DNA from: Flavobacterium poyangense
Lineage (GTDB): Bacteria > Bacteroidota > Bacteroidia > Flavobacteriales > Flavobacteriaceae
NCBI RefSeq assembly: GCF_011751075.1
Contig: NZ_JAALLN010000012.1
Span: 62,001 to 126,000 of the forward strand
Length of the DNA stretch: 64,000 nucleotides
Direction: 5' to 3'
The notes beneath the pieces were generated by a model. That model worked only from the letters and a program-made list of their open reading frames with translations. It made no database searches and was not told the origin of the DNA. The translations under genes and the position numbers were made by a program. Below, piece by piece: positions 8,222 through 16,266 of the stretch. Positions within the stretch are counted from its first letter, which is position 1. Each line of letters begins with the position of its first letter.

Positions 8222-9220
8222 TTATTTTTTAGAATCGCAAACCAATCGTTTTAGTATTGCCCATTGTTTTAAAGCATCACGAGCTTCTACAGCAGGATAA
8301 CCCAGCATTGTTTTTCCGGCAGGAATATCACCAACAACACCGGAACCGGCACCTACAATCGCTCCGTCACCAATAGTGGTGTGGTCTTTTATAGAGGCGC
8401 TACCACCAATTATAACGCCATTTCCAAGGGTAACAGAACCTGCTAAACCACTGTTTCCGGCCATAATACAAAACTTACCTAATTTGCTGTTATGTCCGAT
8501 TTGCACTAAATTATCAATTTTACAACCATCACCAAGAATGGTTGAACTGAATTTTCCACGGTCTACACAAGAGTTTGCTCCAATTTCAACTCCGTTTCCG
8601 ATAATTACATTTCCGATTTGTGGAATTTTAACTAATCCTTTCTCATTACAAGGACGGAATCCGAAACCATCAGCGCCAATGGTTGCATTTGGGTGAATAA
8701 TACAATCGCTACCAATATGACAACGTTCGCGTACCACTGTTCCTGACCAGATAACGGTGTTTTTTCCAATAGTACATTCGTCTAAGATAGTCACATTGGG
8801 ATAGATGGTTACATTGGCAGCAATTTCTACTTTTGGACCAATATAACAACCGGCACCAATTTTACTTCCTTCGCCAATAATAGCAGTTTCGTCAATAACC
8901 GCAGTTTTGTGAATTTCATTATGAAACAATGGAGTAGGCGGGGCAAAAAGGGCCAGAATTTGAGACATGGCTAAATCGGCATTTTTTACCTTAATAAAAG
9001 CGCGATTATCTCCGGGTTCAATCGAAATGTCTTCGTTAACAACTGCTATTGATGCTTTAGAAGATTCCCAGAATTTTTCGTACTTTTTATTTCCTATGAA
9101 AGAAATTTCAGAAGTTGTTGCTTTTTCTAGTTGCTCTGTTGCAGTTATGCTTTGTGAAGTATTGCCATAAATTTCACCTTTTATGACTTCGTTAATTTCT
9201 TGGATTGAATAGGATTTCAT
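8222..9220 (-). CDS. lpxD: UDP-3-O-acylglucosamine N-acyltransferase, first tandem copy
   Basis: Lipid A biosynthesis acyltransferase, 332 residues from the chosen start at 9220, which matches the N-terminus of the neighbouring copy. An in-frame ATG at 9259 would add 13 residues (MAKNNPKNQFNSF) not shared by the other copy. Domains are as in the neighbour: an N-terminal domain with EISFIGNKKYEKF, then hexapeptide repeats, with the catalytic His in VQIGHNSKLGKFC, and a C-terminal helix (KQWAILKRLV). The C-terminal coils (GGSASIKDHTTIGDGAIVGAGSG cut by repeats of G-D-G) look more canonical than in the downstream copy. It has its own terminator. Confidence 0.92.
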   Translation of the reverse strand: MKSYSIQEINEVIKGEIYGNTSQSITATEQLEKATTSEISFIGNKKYEKFWESSKASIAVVNEDISIEPGDNRAFIKVKNADLAMSQILALFAPPTPLFHNEIHKTAVIDETAIIGEGSKIGAGCYIGPKVEIAANVTIYPNVTILDECTIGKNTVIWSGTVVRERCHIGSDCIIHPNATIGADGFGFRPCNEKGLVKIPQIGNVIIGNGVEIGANSCVDRGKFSSTILGDGCKIDNLVQIGHNSKLGKFCIMAGNSGLAGSVTLGNGVIIGGSASIKDHTTIGDGAIVGAGSGVVGDIPAGKTMLGYPAVEARDALKQWAILKRLVCDSKK

Positions 9221-9454
9221 GAATGAATTAAATTGATTTTTGGGGTTATTTTTTGCCAAATAAAATCAATTAGATTCGAATTACCTAATCTTCTTTTTAA
9301 GTTTTTTAAATTACTCACTAAATAATAGCTTAAATATTACAAATTTAGTATAATAACTACTAATTTTTTGATTGTTTTGTAATTTTTGAGCTTGTAAAAA
9401 TTAGAGATTAGTGCAGATTTTGTGTTTTAAATTTTAGTAAAACATAAAGGGAGA

Positions 9455-9625
9455 ATGAGGTTTTATTTTGTTGGTTATCATACTTTTATTAAAAGTCGTT
9501 TTTGGATGTTTTATGCCGTAATGTATGCTTTGTTGCTTCTTTTTTTGAGGAAAAGAGAACATAAAAAAGAACAATTTCCTGTTTTTTTTGACTTAAAGAG
9601 AATTTTACTTTTTTGTTTTTTGTAA
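9455..9625 (+). CDS. Possible 56-residue membrane peptide ORF
   Basis: Short open frame in an otherwise empty region. The ATG follows AAAGGGAGA, a purine-rich stretch that could serve as a ribosome site. The product would have one hydrophobic segment (FWMFYAVMYALLLLFL) followed by a basic run (RKREHKK). The DNA is T-rich, which by itself produces Phe/Leu-rich frames, and no homologous family is recognised. It may well be chance. Confidence 0.2.
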   Translation: MRFYFVGYHTFIKSRFWMFYAVMYALLLLFLRKREHKKEQFPVFFDLKRILLFCFL

Positions 9626-9745
9626 CTCGTTAGTAATGAGTGTAAAACGGGTTTTGGAGGTAAAATGATATTTTTTTGTCCTGAGAGAGAGATTTTTTAA
9701 AAAATAATAGTAAAAATATGATGATTTAAAAAAAAAGACAAAATA

Positions 9746-9780
9746 AAAAAGCGATTCACCTATAGTACGAAATCGCTTTT
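9746..9780. terminator. Stem-loop with A and T flanks
   Basis: AAAAAGCGATT and AATCGCTTTT pair with a 14 base loop, and the structure is terminator-like in both directions. No gene ends next to it (the nearest, at 10343-10789, reads leftward and stops about 560 bases away), so it may end an unannotated transcript or belong to the repeat-rich stretch. Confidence 0.45.
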
Positions 9781-9795
9781 CTGAATAATTAGTTT

Positions 9796-10080
9796 AATTA
9801 ACTTAAGATGCCAGTTGAATACTAATGTATACTGTAAGGTGTATATTGTAAAAAGTAATAAGTTTTGTTTAACTGATTACTATTTTACATTATACAAACA
9901 TATAATTATGTCCGATCACTGAAATAGAATAACGATATACCTAAATCTAGCGATTCGCTTAAAGGTAAGAAAATCTGTTAATTAAAGCATACACCCTTTC
10001 AGACTAGCATATCACACTATACATTTTACATCTTACAGCATACATTTTACAACTACTAACCAGCAACTTGAATTAATTAA
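9796..10080 (+). repeat. 285 bp fold-back repeat element, copy 1
   Basis: The ends are imperfect inverted repeats: AATTAACTTAAGATGCCAGTT at the left without its last base, and AACCAGCAACTTGAATTAATT likewise at the right (10058-10078). Inside each end lie degenerate tandem units such as TGTATACTGTAAGGTGTA and its complement TACATCTTACAGCATACA. The core (about 9895-10005) matches the reverse complement of 25929-26166 with shared blocks CAAACATAT, GAAATA, AAGAAAATCTG and TTTCAG. The rest of the gap 9260-10342 holds no supported gene. Confidence 0.75.
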
Positions 10081-10093
10081 CGTGTCGGGTGTA

Positions 10094-10125
10094 ATTCCTT
10101 CATCAATTAGCTTCACTTTGGGCAT
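10094..10125 (+). repeat. Degenerate copy of the TTCGTC-TTCGCT-CTCGGGT repeat
   Basis: TAATTCCTTCATCAATTAGC and the following CTTCACTTTGGGC align with better preserved copies at about 18460-18496 and 21938-21971 (plus) and 39530-39562 (minus). It directly adjoins the fold-back element. Confidence 0.45.
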
Positions 10126-10342
10126 AAAAATTATATTTTTCACATAGGAAAATTATAGATTTTATTTAAAAAAAGGGTTTGAAAAAGAAATACACTTTTT
10201 ATTACATAGTAAAACTATGAAGTCTTCGACTTCGCTCAGAGTGATAATTGAAATTTTAAATAAGTGAAACGCCTTTTCTTTCGTTTTCAAAAACGATGTT
10301 TCCATGTGTTAGAAAAACTACACGCAACAGATTAGCTGAATT

Positions 10343-10789
10343 TTACTCTTTTATTTTAGAAAGAGAAACAGCATTGATGCAATAACGCAATCCGCTTGGT
10401 TCAGGGCCATCCGGAAAAACGTGTCCTAAATGTGCATCACAGGTATTACAAACAACCTCAACGCGAATCATTCCGTATGATTTGTCGGCATGATATGCAA
10501 TTGCATTCTCTTTAATTGGTTGTGTAAATGAGGGCCAGCCTGTTCCTGATTCAAACTTTTCGCTGGCATCAAAAAGTAGAGTGCCACAACATTTACATTC
10601 ATAAATTCCGGGATCAAACAAACTGCATAACTCAGAACTGAAAGATCTTTCTGTTCCTTTTAAGCGTGTTACCTGATACTCTTCAGCCGTTAGAAGTTGT
10701 TTCCATTCTTCTGCTGTTTTTTCTACTCTCTTTTCAGGAGTCGGATTTCCTTTATTTGTAAAACGAATTACATCTGCCCATTTGATCAT
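10343..10789 (-). CDS. msrB: Peptide-methionine (R)-S-oxide reductase
   Basis: Reduces methionine-R-sulfoxide in proteins. The chosen start gives 148 residues (MIKWADVIRF...), close to the family length; an in-frame ATG at 10852 would add 21 polar residues with no family support. Zinc-binding cysteine pairs are present as CKCC and CNTC. The substrate motif GTGWPSF and the HLGHVFPDGP segment are canonical, and the catalytic Cys is in RYCINAVSL. It lies downstream of prfB on the same strand with a spacer of about 100 bases. There is no signal peptide, so it is a cytoplasmic form. Confidence 0.94.
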   Translation of the reverse strand: MIKWADVIRFTNKGNPTPEKRVEKTAEEWKQLLTAEEYQVTRLKGTERSFSSELCSLFDPGIYECKCCGTLLFDASEKFESGTGWPSFTQPIKENAIAYHADKSYGMIRVEVVCNTCDAHLGHVFPDGPEPSGLRYCINAVSLSKIKE

Positions 10790-10889
10790 AAGTAGTGTTT
10801 TTTTATAGTTTTTAGTCTCAGTTTCAGTCTCCTCTTTTTTTAATTCATCCAATTAAGTATATAACGAGACTGAAAACTGTGACAGAGGA

Positions 10890-11988
10890 TTATTCCTCCT
10901 CTCGTTGTCCCATCATCATTAAAAATGCTTTAAGGAAAGGGTCAATATTTCCGTTCATTACGCCATCAACATCGCTGGTTTCGTAACCTGTACGAACATC
11001 TTTTACTAATTTATAAGGTTGCATAACGTAATTACGTATTTGCGAGCCCCATTCGATTTTCATTTTTCCGGCTTCAATATCAGCGCGCTGAGCTTGTTGT
11101 TTTTTTAACTCAATTTCATACAACTGAGAACGTAACATCTGCATGGCACGTTGCCTGTTATCTTGTTGAGAACGGGTTTCAGAACATTGAATCTGAATTC
11201 CTGTTGGTTTGTGAACCAATTGTACTTTGGTTTCTACTTTATTCACATTTTGTCCTCCGGCACCACTTGAACGGGAAGTTGTAATCTCGATATCGGCAGG
11301 GTTAATGTCAATTTCGATACTATCGTCTACAAGCGGATACACATAAACAGATGCAAATGAAGTATGGCGTTTGGCATTACTGTCAAAAGGTGAAATTCGA
11401 ACTAAACGATGTACACCGTTTTCTCCTTTTAAATAGCCAAAGGAATAATCTCCTTCAAATTCTAAAGTAACCGTTTTGATACCTGCAACGTCACCGGCCT
11501 GAAAGTTTAGTTCTTTAATTTTAAAGCCATAACTTTCTCCCCACATCATGTACATACGCATAAGCATTCCGGCCCAGTCACAACTTTCGGTTCCACCGGC
11601 ACCGGCCGTTATCTGAACAACAGCACTCAAACTATCACCTTCGTCAGAAAGCATGTTTTTGAATTCTATGTTTTCAATATGCGACTGCGTTGTGTTGTAA
11701 TGCTCGTCTAATTCTTCGGCAGAAAGTTCCCCTTCTTTGTAGAAATCGTAAGCAAGCTGTAATTCATCCGTAAGTTCAGTAGCTTTATCATAATCTTCGA
11801 TCCATTTTTTCTTGTTTCGGAGATTTTTTACAATGATTTCGGCATCTTTCGGATTGTTCCAGAAGTCGGGTGCGAAGGTTTTTTCTTCTTCGTTGGCAAT
11901 TTCGATTAGTTTGGCATCAACGTCAAAGATACCTCCTCAACGCACCAAGGCGTTCCACAATACCTTTAATTTGTTCGGTAGTTGTCAT
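10890..11988 (-). CDS. prfB: Peptide chain release factor 2, with programmed +1 frameshift
   Basis: Release factor 2 recognises UGA and UAA stop codons. Translation starts at 11988 (MTTTEQIKGIVERLGALRRYL), meets an in-frame TGA at codon 22 (11925-11923), and continues in the +1 frame as DVDAKLIEIANEEEK to the stop at 10890. The product is 365 residues, the normal RF2 length. The stop-recognition tripeptide is SPF (RISPFDSNAKRH) and the catalytic motif is GGQ in SSGAGGQNVNKVE. The frameshift signal AGGAGG-TAT-CTT-TGA-C matches the classic autoregulatory site. A naive call would begin at the internal ATG at 11654 and lose the first third. Confidence 0.96.
11922..11937 (-). promoter_or_regulatory. 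prfB programmed +1 frameshift site
   Basis: Read on the minus strand: AGGAGGTATCTTTGAC. An internal Shine-Dalgarno-like AGGAGG sits three bases before the slippery CTT, followed by TGA and C, a poor termination context. Low RF2 lets the ribosome slip +1 and make full-length RF2, giving negative feedback. Confidence 0.95.
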
Positions 11989-12099
11989 AAATTAATACTA
12001 GTTTTATATGTTTTTTATAAATATTACGTTAATTTGGTTCTTGGATATTCACTAGTTAAAGTTTCTTAAAACTTATCTCGAATAACTGTCAGTAATACG

Positions 12100-12107
12100 T
12101 AATTTTG
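12100..12107 (+). promoter_or_regulatory. -7 box of the threonine aldolase promoter
   Basis: TAATTTTG fits the Bacteroidota -7 consensus TAnnTTTG and lies 32 bases before the ATG at 12139. No convincing -33 TTG was seen at the expected distance. Confidence 0.4.
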
Positions 12108-12138
12108 TTGTACAAAAATAAGACATAGTTTTTAGAAT

Positions 12139-13158
12139 ATGGAAATAAATTTAATTAGCGATACCATTACCAAACCTTCTCTTGAAATGTTGCAGTATAT
12201 GTTTAATGCCCAGGTTGGCGATGATGTATACAAACAAGATCCGACAGTTATTGAACTTGAGACTAGAGTAGCGGAGTTTTTTGGAATGGAGGCGGGACTT
12301 TTTTTTCCGTCCGGAACTATGGCTAACCAAACTGCAATTAAATTACATACCCAACCGGGAGAGCAATTAATTGCAGATAAATACGCACATGTGTATCACT
12401 ATGAAGGAGGAGGAGTCTCTTTTAATAGTGGTGTTTCCTGTTGTTTGATTGACGGACATCGCGGAATGATTAATGCCGCTCAGGTAGCAGCAGCGATCAA
12501 TGATCCGGAATTTTATCATAGCCCTTTAACGAGTTTGGTTTGTGTTGAAAATACAACCAATAAAGGTGGTGGTGCTTGTTACGAATTAGAAGATCTAAGA
12601 GAAATAAAAAAAGTCTGTGCGGCTAATAATCTGAAGTTTCATTTGGATGGTGCCAGAATTTGGAATGCGCTGGTTGCAAAAAGACAAAATCCAAAAGAAT
12701 TCGGGGCTATTTTCGATACTATTTCCGTTTGTTTGTCCAAAGGATTAGGTGCTCCAATCGGATCTGTATTGCTGGGATCTAAAACTGATATTCATAGAGC
12801 GTTGAGAATCAGGAAAATACTTGGTGGAGGAATGCGTCAGGTGGGGTATTTGGCTGCGGCCGGACTCTATGCTTTGGCTCATAATATTGAAAGACTGGCA
12901 GAAGACCACAGAAGAGCTAAAGAAATTGCAGCTGTTTTAAGTACGAAACCCTGGATTGCATCAATAGAACCGGTAGAAACTAATATTTTGATTTTTTCCC
13001 TGGCCGAAAATTACAGCGATCAACTTCTGGTAGAAAAATTAAAGCAAAAAAATATTTCAATAAGTTTAATGGGACATAATAAACTCCGAATCGTAACACA
13101 TCTGGATTATAGAGAGGTGATGCATACGTATGTGCTGGAGACACTTTCGAAGTTTTAG
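12139..13158 (+). CDS. ltaE: Low-specificity threonine aldolase (beta-eliminating lyase fold)
   Basis: PLP-dependent enzyme that splits L-threonine or allo-threonine into glycine and acetaldehyde. It has 339 residues, the usual length. Family motifs are visible: LISDTITKPS at the start, GDDVYKQDPTV, FPSGTMANQTA, HLDGARIWNA (the Asp that contacts PLP), and SVCLSKGLGAPIGS with the PLP-binding Lys. GGGMRQVGYLAAAGLYAL follows. It is transcribed divergently from prfB and followed by a repeat-rich spacer. Its product glycine could feed GcvT, encoded 9 kb away, but there is no operon link. Exact substrate preference (L or L-allo) cannot be read from sequence. Confidence 0.9.
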   Translation: MEINLISDTITKPSLEMLQYMFNAQVGDDVYKQDPTVIELETRVAEFFGMEAGLFFPSGTMANQTAIKLHTQPGEQLIADKYAHVYHYEGGGVSFNSGVSCCLIDGHRGMINAAQVAAAINDPEFYHSPLTSLVCVENTTNKGGGACYELEDLREIKKVCAANNLKFHLDGARIWNALVAKRQNPKEFGAIFDTISVCLSKGLGAPIGSVLLGSKTDIHRALRIRKILGGGMRQVGYLAAAGLYALAHNIERLAEDHRRAKEIAAVLSTKPWIASIEPVETNILIFSLAENYSDQLLVEKLKQKNISISLMGHNKLRIVTHLDYREVMHTYVLETLSKF

Positions 13159-13671
13159 GAAAGAGGTTCAAAGTGGCAAAGGTTCAGAGGTTCAAAGGTT
13201 TTTTTATGCAGAAACCTTTGAACCTTTGTCTCTTTATTTAAATAAGTAATCTGAGAATTAAAGTGGATTAACATGAAAAACTGAGGAGAAATAAAATTTT
13301 TAGCTTTGTCTTTATTAACCGCAAGGTGCGCAAAGATTCACGCAAAGAGTTCGCAAAGTTTTTACACATAGGGTGCTATTTTCGCTTGCAGAGGCACAAA
13401 AGTTCCTAGCTTATATGTAATAAATTAGACTTTTATTTTCCAATAAAAAAATCTGAATAAATCTGCCAAATCTGCGTGAAAAAAAAACTAAGCAAGCATA
13501 AGAACTCGCTTAGTAAAGAAAATAATTTTTTGATAAAGCCTTGCGGACTTAGCGATTAAGACAAGCAAAAATTCCTTGCGCCCTCTGCGGTTAAAAAAAA
13601 GACAAAGGCGCAAAGGTTTTACCATAAAAGTAACCTTTGCGCCTTTGCCCCTCTGAACCTTTGTCCCTCAA
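13159..13671. repeat. Repeat-rich intergenic region with two fold-back hairpins and CGCAAAG units
   Basis: No gene is seen. Part 1 (about 13165-13235) has GGTTCAGAGGTTCAAAGG and the complement CCTTTGAACCTTTGTC, forming a long hairpin after the aldolase stop. Part 2 (about 13318-13362) has AACCGCAAGGTGCGCAAAG units. Part 3 (about 13445-13482) has AATCTGCCAAATCTGCGTGA. Part 4 (about 13605-13668) is another hairpin, GGCGCAAAGGTT paired with AACCTTTGCGCC, directly after the ybaB stop. The hairpins next to the stops probably serve as terminators. Confidence 0.7.
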
Positions 13672-13992
13672 TTATTTAAACAAATTGTCCATTCCCGGAA
13701 TCATTGGCATGTCCATTTTTGCAACGGCGTCAAGTTCTCTTTCGTTCACGGATGTAGCTTTTTCAATAGCTTTATTGATGGTTACAATTAAGTAATCTTC
13801 CAATTGTTCTTTGTCTTCTAATAAAGAGTCATCAATTGAGATTGCAGTTATTTTTCTATTGGCGGTTAATGTTACTTTCAATAATCCATCAGCACTCTGT
13901 TCGTCGATTAAAACAGTATCCAGGCGCTTTTTTGTATCTTCAATTTTTTGTTGGGTTTCTTTAAGTTTGCCCATCATTCCCATTAAATCCAT
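13672..13992 (-). CDS. ybaB: YbaB/EbfC family nucleoid-associated protein
   Basis: Small DNA-binding protein of 106 residues, the family length. It begins with the Met-rich MDLMGMMGKLKETQQKIEDT helix without its last residue, then a beta core with LLKVTLTANRKITAISIDDSL and a C-terminal helix with the Met/Pro-rich tail MPMIPGMDNLF. YbaB dimers bind DNA with tweezers-like helices and affect nucleoid structure and expression. In many genomes ybaB lies next to dnaX and recR, but here it stands alone. It is divergent to the oligopeptidase gene. Confidence 0.92.
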   Translation of the reverse strand: MDLMGMMGKLKETQQKIEDTKKRLDTVLIDEQSADGLLKVTLTANRKITAISIDDSLLEDKEQLEDYLIVTINKAIEKATSVNERELDAVAKMDMPMIPGMDNLFK

Positions 13993-14060
13993 TTTTGTTG
14001 ATTTTTAAATTATTCCGTACAAAATTAGTATATTGCTCTAGTATTTCAATGCAATATTTT

Positions 14061-16196
14061 ATGAAAAAATTAATTCTCTTCTATTGTGTTTGTGCTACTT
14101 TTGCTCCTTCTTATTTAAAAACTAATGCTCAATCTATGCCAAATGATATAACGGCTCCAAAGGCCAAAATAATTGAAAAAAAATTAAAAAAGCATAAAGA
14201 AACCCGAATCGACAACTATTTTTGGTTGAATAATCGCGAGAATCCGGAGGTTATTGATTACCTGAATCAGGAAAATGCGTATTACGAAAATATGACAGCA
14301 CATACAAAGGAAATTCAGAATTCTTTGTATGAAGAAATGAAAGGAAGAATTAAAGAAGACGATTCGTCGGTTCCTTATTTTTATAATGGATACTATTATA
14401 TTACCCGTTTCGAAACAGGACAGAACTATCCTATTTTCTCAAGAAAAAAAGGATGCCTTTCTGCCGATGAGGAAATTTTATTCAATTGTAATGAATTAGC
14501 AGAGGGTCACGCTTACTTCAAATTGGGAGGTTTAAGTATAAGTCCCGACAACAAATTTGCCAGTTTTGGTGTTGATATTGTTGGAAGAAGAATTTACACC
14601 ATTCAGATTAAAAACTTAGAAACCGGAAAAATTCTGGCGGATAAAATCGAAAATGCGACAGGTGGTTCTGTTTGGGCAAACGACAATCATACGATTTTTT
14701 ATACCAAACAAGATGAGGTTACCTTAAGAGCCGATAAAGTATTCAGACATAAACTGAATACAAGTTCTGAAAAAGATGTCTTGGTTTTTAATGAAACCGA
14801 TGATACTTTTAATGTTTCGATTAGTAAAGAAAAATCAAGAAAATATATCGTAATAGGATCGGGAAGTACACTTACTACAGAATACAGAATCCTGAATTCT
14901 GATAATCCGGATGGGGAGTTTGAGGTTTTTCAGCACCGTGTACGTGGCTTGGAGTATAGTATTTCGCATTATGAAGACTCGTTTTATATCTTAACTAATA
15001 AAGATAAAGCAACGAACTTTAAGTTGATGAAAACGCCTGAAAACAGAACAGAAAAGAGAAACTGGGTAGATCTTATTCCGCATCGTGAGGATGTTTTATT
15101 GGAAGATATCGAGATTTTTAAAAATTATCTGGTTGTCGAAGAGCGCTCTAACGGATTAAATCATATTCGTATCATGCCTTGGAATGGCGAGCCGGATTAT
15201 TATTTGCCTTTCGGAAGCGAAACTTACAGTGCTTACACCACAACGAATATTGATTTTGATACGGATCTTTTGCGCTATAGCTATCAATCGCTTGCTACAC
15301 CATCTTCTGTTATTGATTTTAATATGAAAACTAAAACCAAAGAAATTCTAAAAGAGCAAGCGGTTTTAGGTGGAAAGTTTGATAAAGAAAATTATGTTGA
15401 AGAACGCATTTGGGCAACTGCCAGAGATGGTGTGAAAGTTCCGATTTCTATGGTTTACAAGAAAGGACTTGAGAAAAATGGTAAAAATCCTTTGTTGTTA
15501 TATGCGTATGGTTCGTATGGAATGACAATGGATGCCTATTTTTCGTCTACAAGGCTTTCTTTGTTAGATCGCGGATTTGTATACGCTATTGCTCATATTA
15601 GAGGAGGTGAGGATTTAGGAAGACAATGGTATGAAGACGGAAAACTGTTAAAAAAGAAAAATACCTTTACAGATTTCATCGATTGCTCTAAATTTGTAAT
15701 TAACGAAAAGTTTACTTCTTCGAAACATTTATATGCAGAAGGAGGATCAGCTGGAGGATTATTGATGGGGGTAATTGTAAATGAAGCCCCGGAATTATAC
15801 AACGGAGTTATTGCTCAGGTGCCTTTTGTTGATGTTGTCACTACAATGTTAGACGATAGTATCCCATTAACGACGGGAGAGTATGACGAATGGGGGAACC
15901 CAAACAATAAAAAATATTACGATTATATGTTGTCTTATTCGCCTTATGATAATGTAAAAGCACAACAATATCCTAACATTTATGTTTCAACAGGATTACA
16001 TGATTCACAAGTGCAATATTGGGAACCGGCCAAATGGGTAGCCAAATTGCGAGAAATGAAAACAAATAATAACTTTTTGTTTTTAGATACCAATATGGAT
16101 GCCGGACATGGCGGTGCTTCAGGAAGGTTTGAAGCGCTAAAAGACTTAGCAAAGGAATTTAGTTTTTTATTAGATTTAGAAAAAATTAAAAGCTAA
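14061..16196 (+). CDS. ptrB: Oligopeptidase B-like S9A serine peptidase, exported
   Basis: Prolyl-oligopeptidase family enzyme of 711 residues from the start at 14061, chosen because MKKLILFYCVCATFAPSYLK without the last residues reads as a signal peptide; the longer frame from 13995 adds an unlikely extension. The N-terminal beta-propeller opens with RIDNYFWLNN and IKEDDSSVPYFYNGYYYITR, typical of oligopeptidase B. The C-terminal alpha/beta hydrolase domain has the nucleophile Ser in GGSAGG and the catalytic His in DAGHGGASGR, plus the HIRGGEDLGRQWYE segment. It likely cleaves short peptides after basic residues in the periplasm. Confidence 0.92.
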   Translation: MKKLILFYCVCATFAPSYLKTNAQSMPNDITAPKAKIIEKKLKKHKETRIDNYFWLNNRENPEVIDYLNQENAYYENMTAHTKEIQNSLYEEMKGRIKEDDSSVPYFYNGYYYITRFETGQNYPIFSRKKGCLSADEEILFNCNELAEGHAYFKLGGLSISPDNKFASFGVDIVGRRIYTIQIKNLETGKILADKIENATGGSVWANDNHTIFYTKQDEVTLRADKVFRHKLNTSSEKDVLVFNETDDTFNVSISKEKSRKYIVIGSGSTLTTEYRILNSDNPDGEFEVFQHRVRGLEYSISHYEDSFYILTNKDKATNFKLMKTPENRTEKRNWVDLIPHREDVLLEDIEIFKNYLVVEERSNGLNHIRIMPWNGEPDYYLPFGSETYSAYTTTNIDFDTDLLRYSYQSLATPSSVIDFNMKTKTKEILKEQAVLGGKFDKENYVEERIWATARDGVKVPISMVYKKGLEKNGKNPLLLYAYGSYGMTMDAYFSSTRLSLLDRGFVYAIAHIRGGEDLGRQWYEDGKLLKKKNTFTDFIDCSKFVINEKFTSSKHLYAEGGSAGGLLMGVIVNEAPELYNGVIAQVPFVDVVTTMLDDSIPLTTGEYDEWGNPNNKKYYDYMLSYSPYDNVKAQQYPNIYVSTGLHDSQVQYWEPAKWVAKLREMKTNNNFLFLDTNMDAGHGGASGRFEALKDLAKEFSFLLDLEKIKS

Positions 16197-16211
16197 TTAG
16201 ATTTTTTTTGT

Positions 16212-16219
16212 TAAATTTG
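16212..16219 (+). promoter_or_regulatory. -7 box before the cysteine-synthase-like gene
   Basis: TAAATTTG matches TAnnTTTG exactly. Transcription would begin near 16226, upstream of both candidate ATGs (16243 and 16267). Confidence 0.5.
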
Positions 16220-16266
16220 CAACCTATCAAGGTTATTTAAAAATGCCTTTGATTAACTATTTTTTT

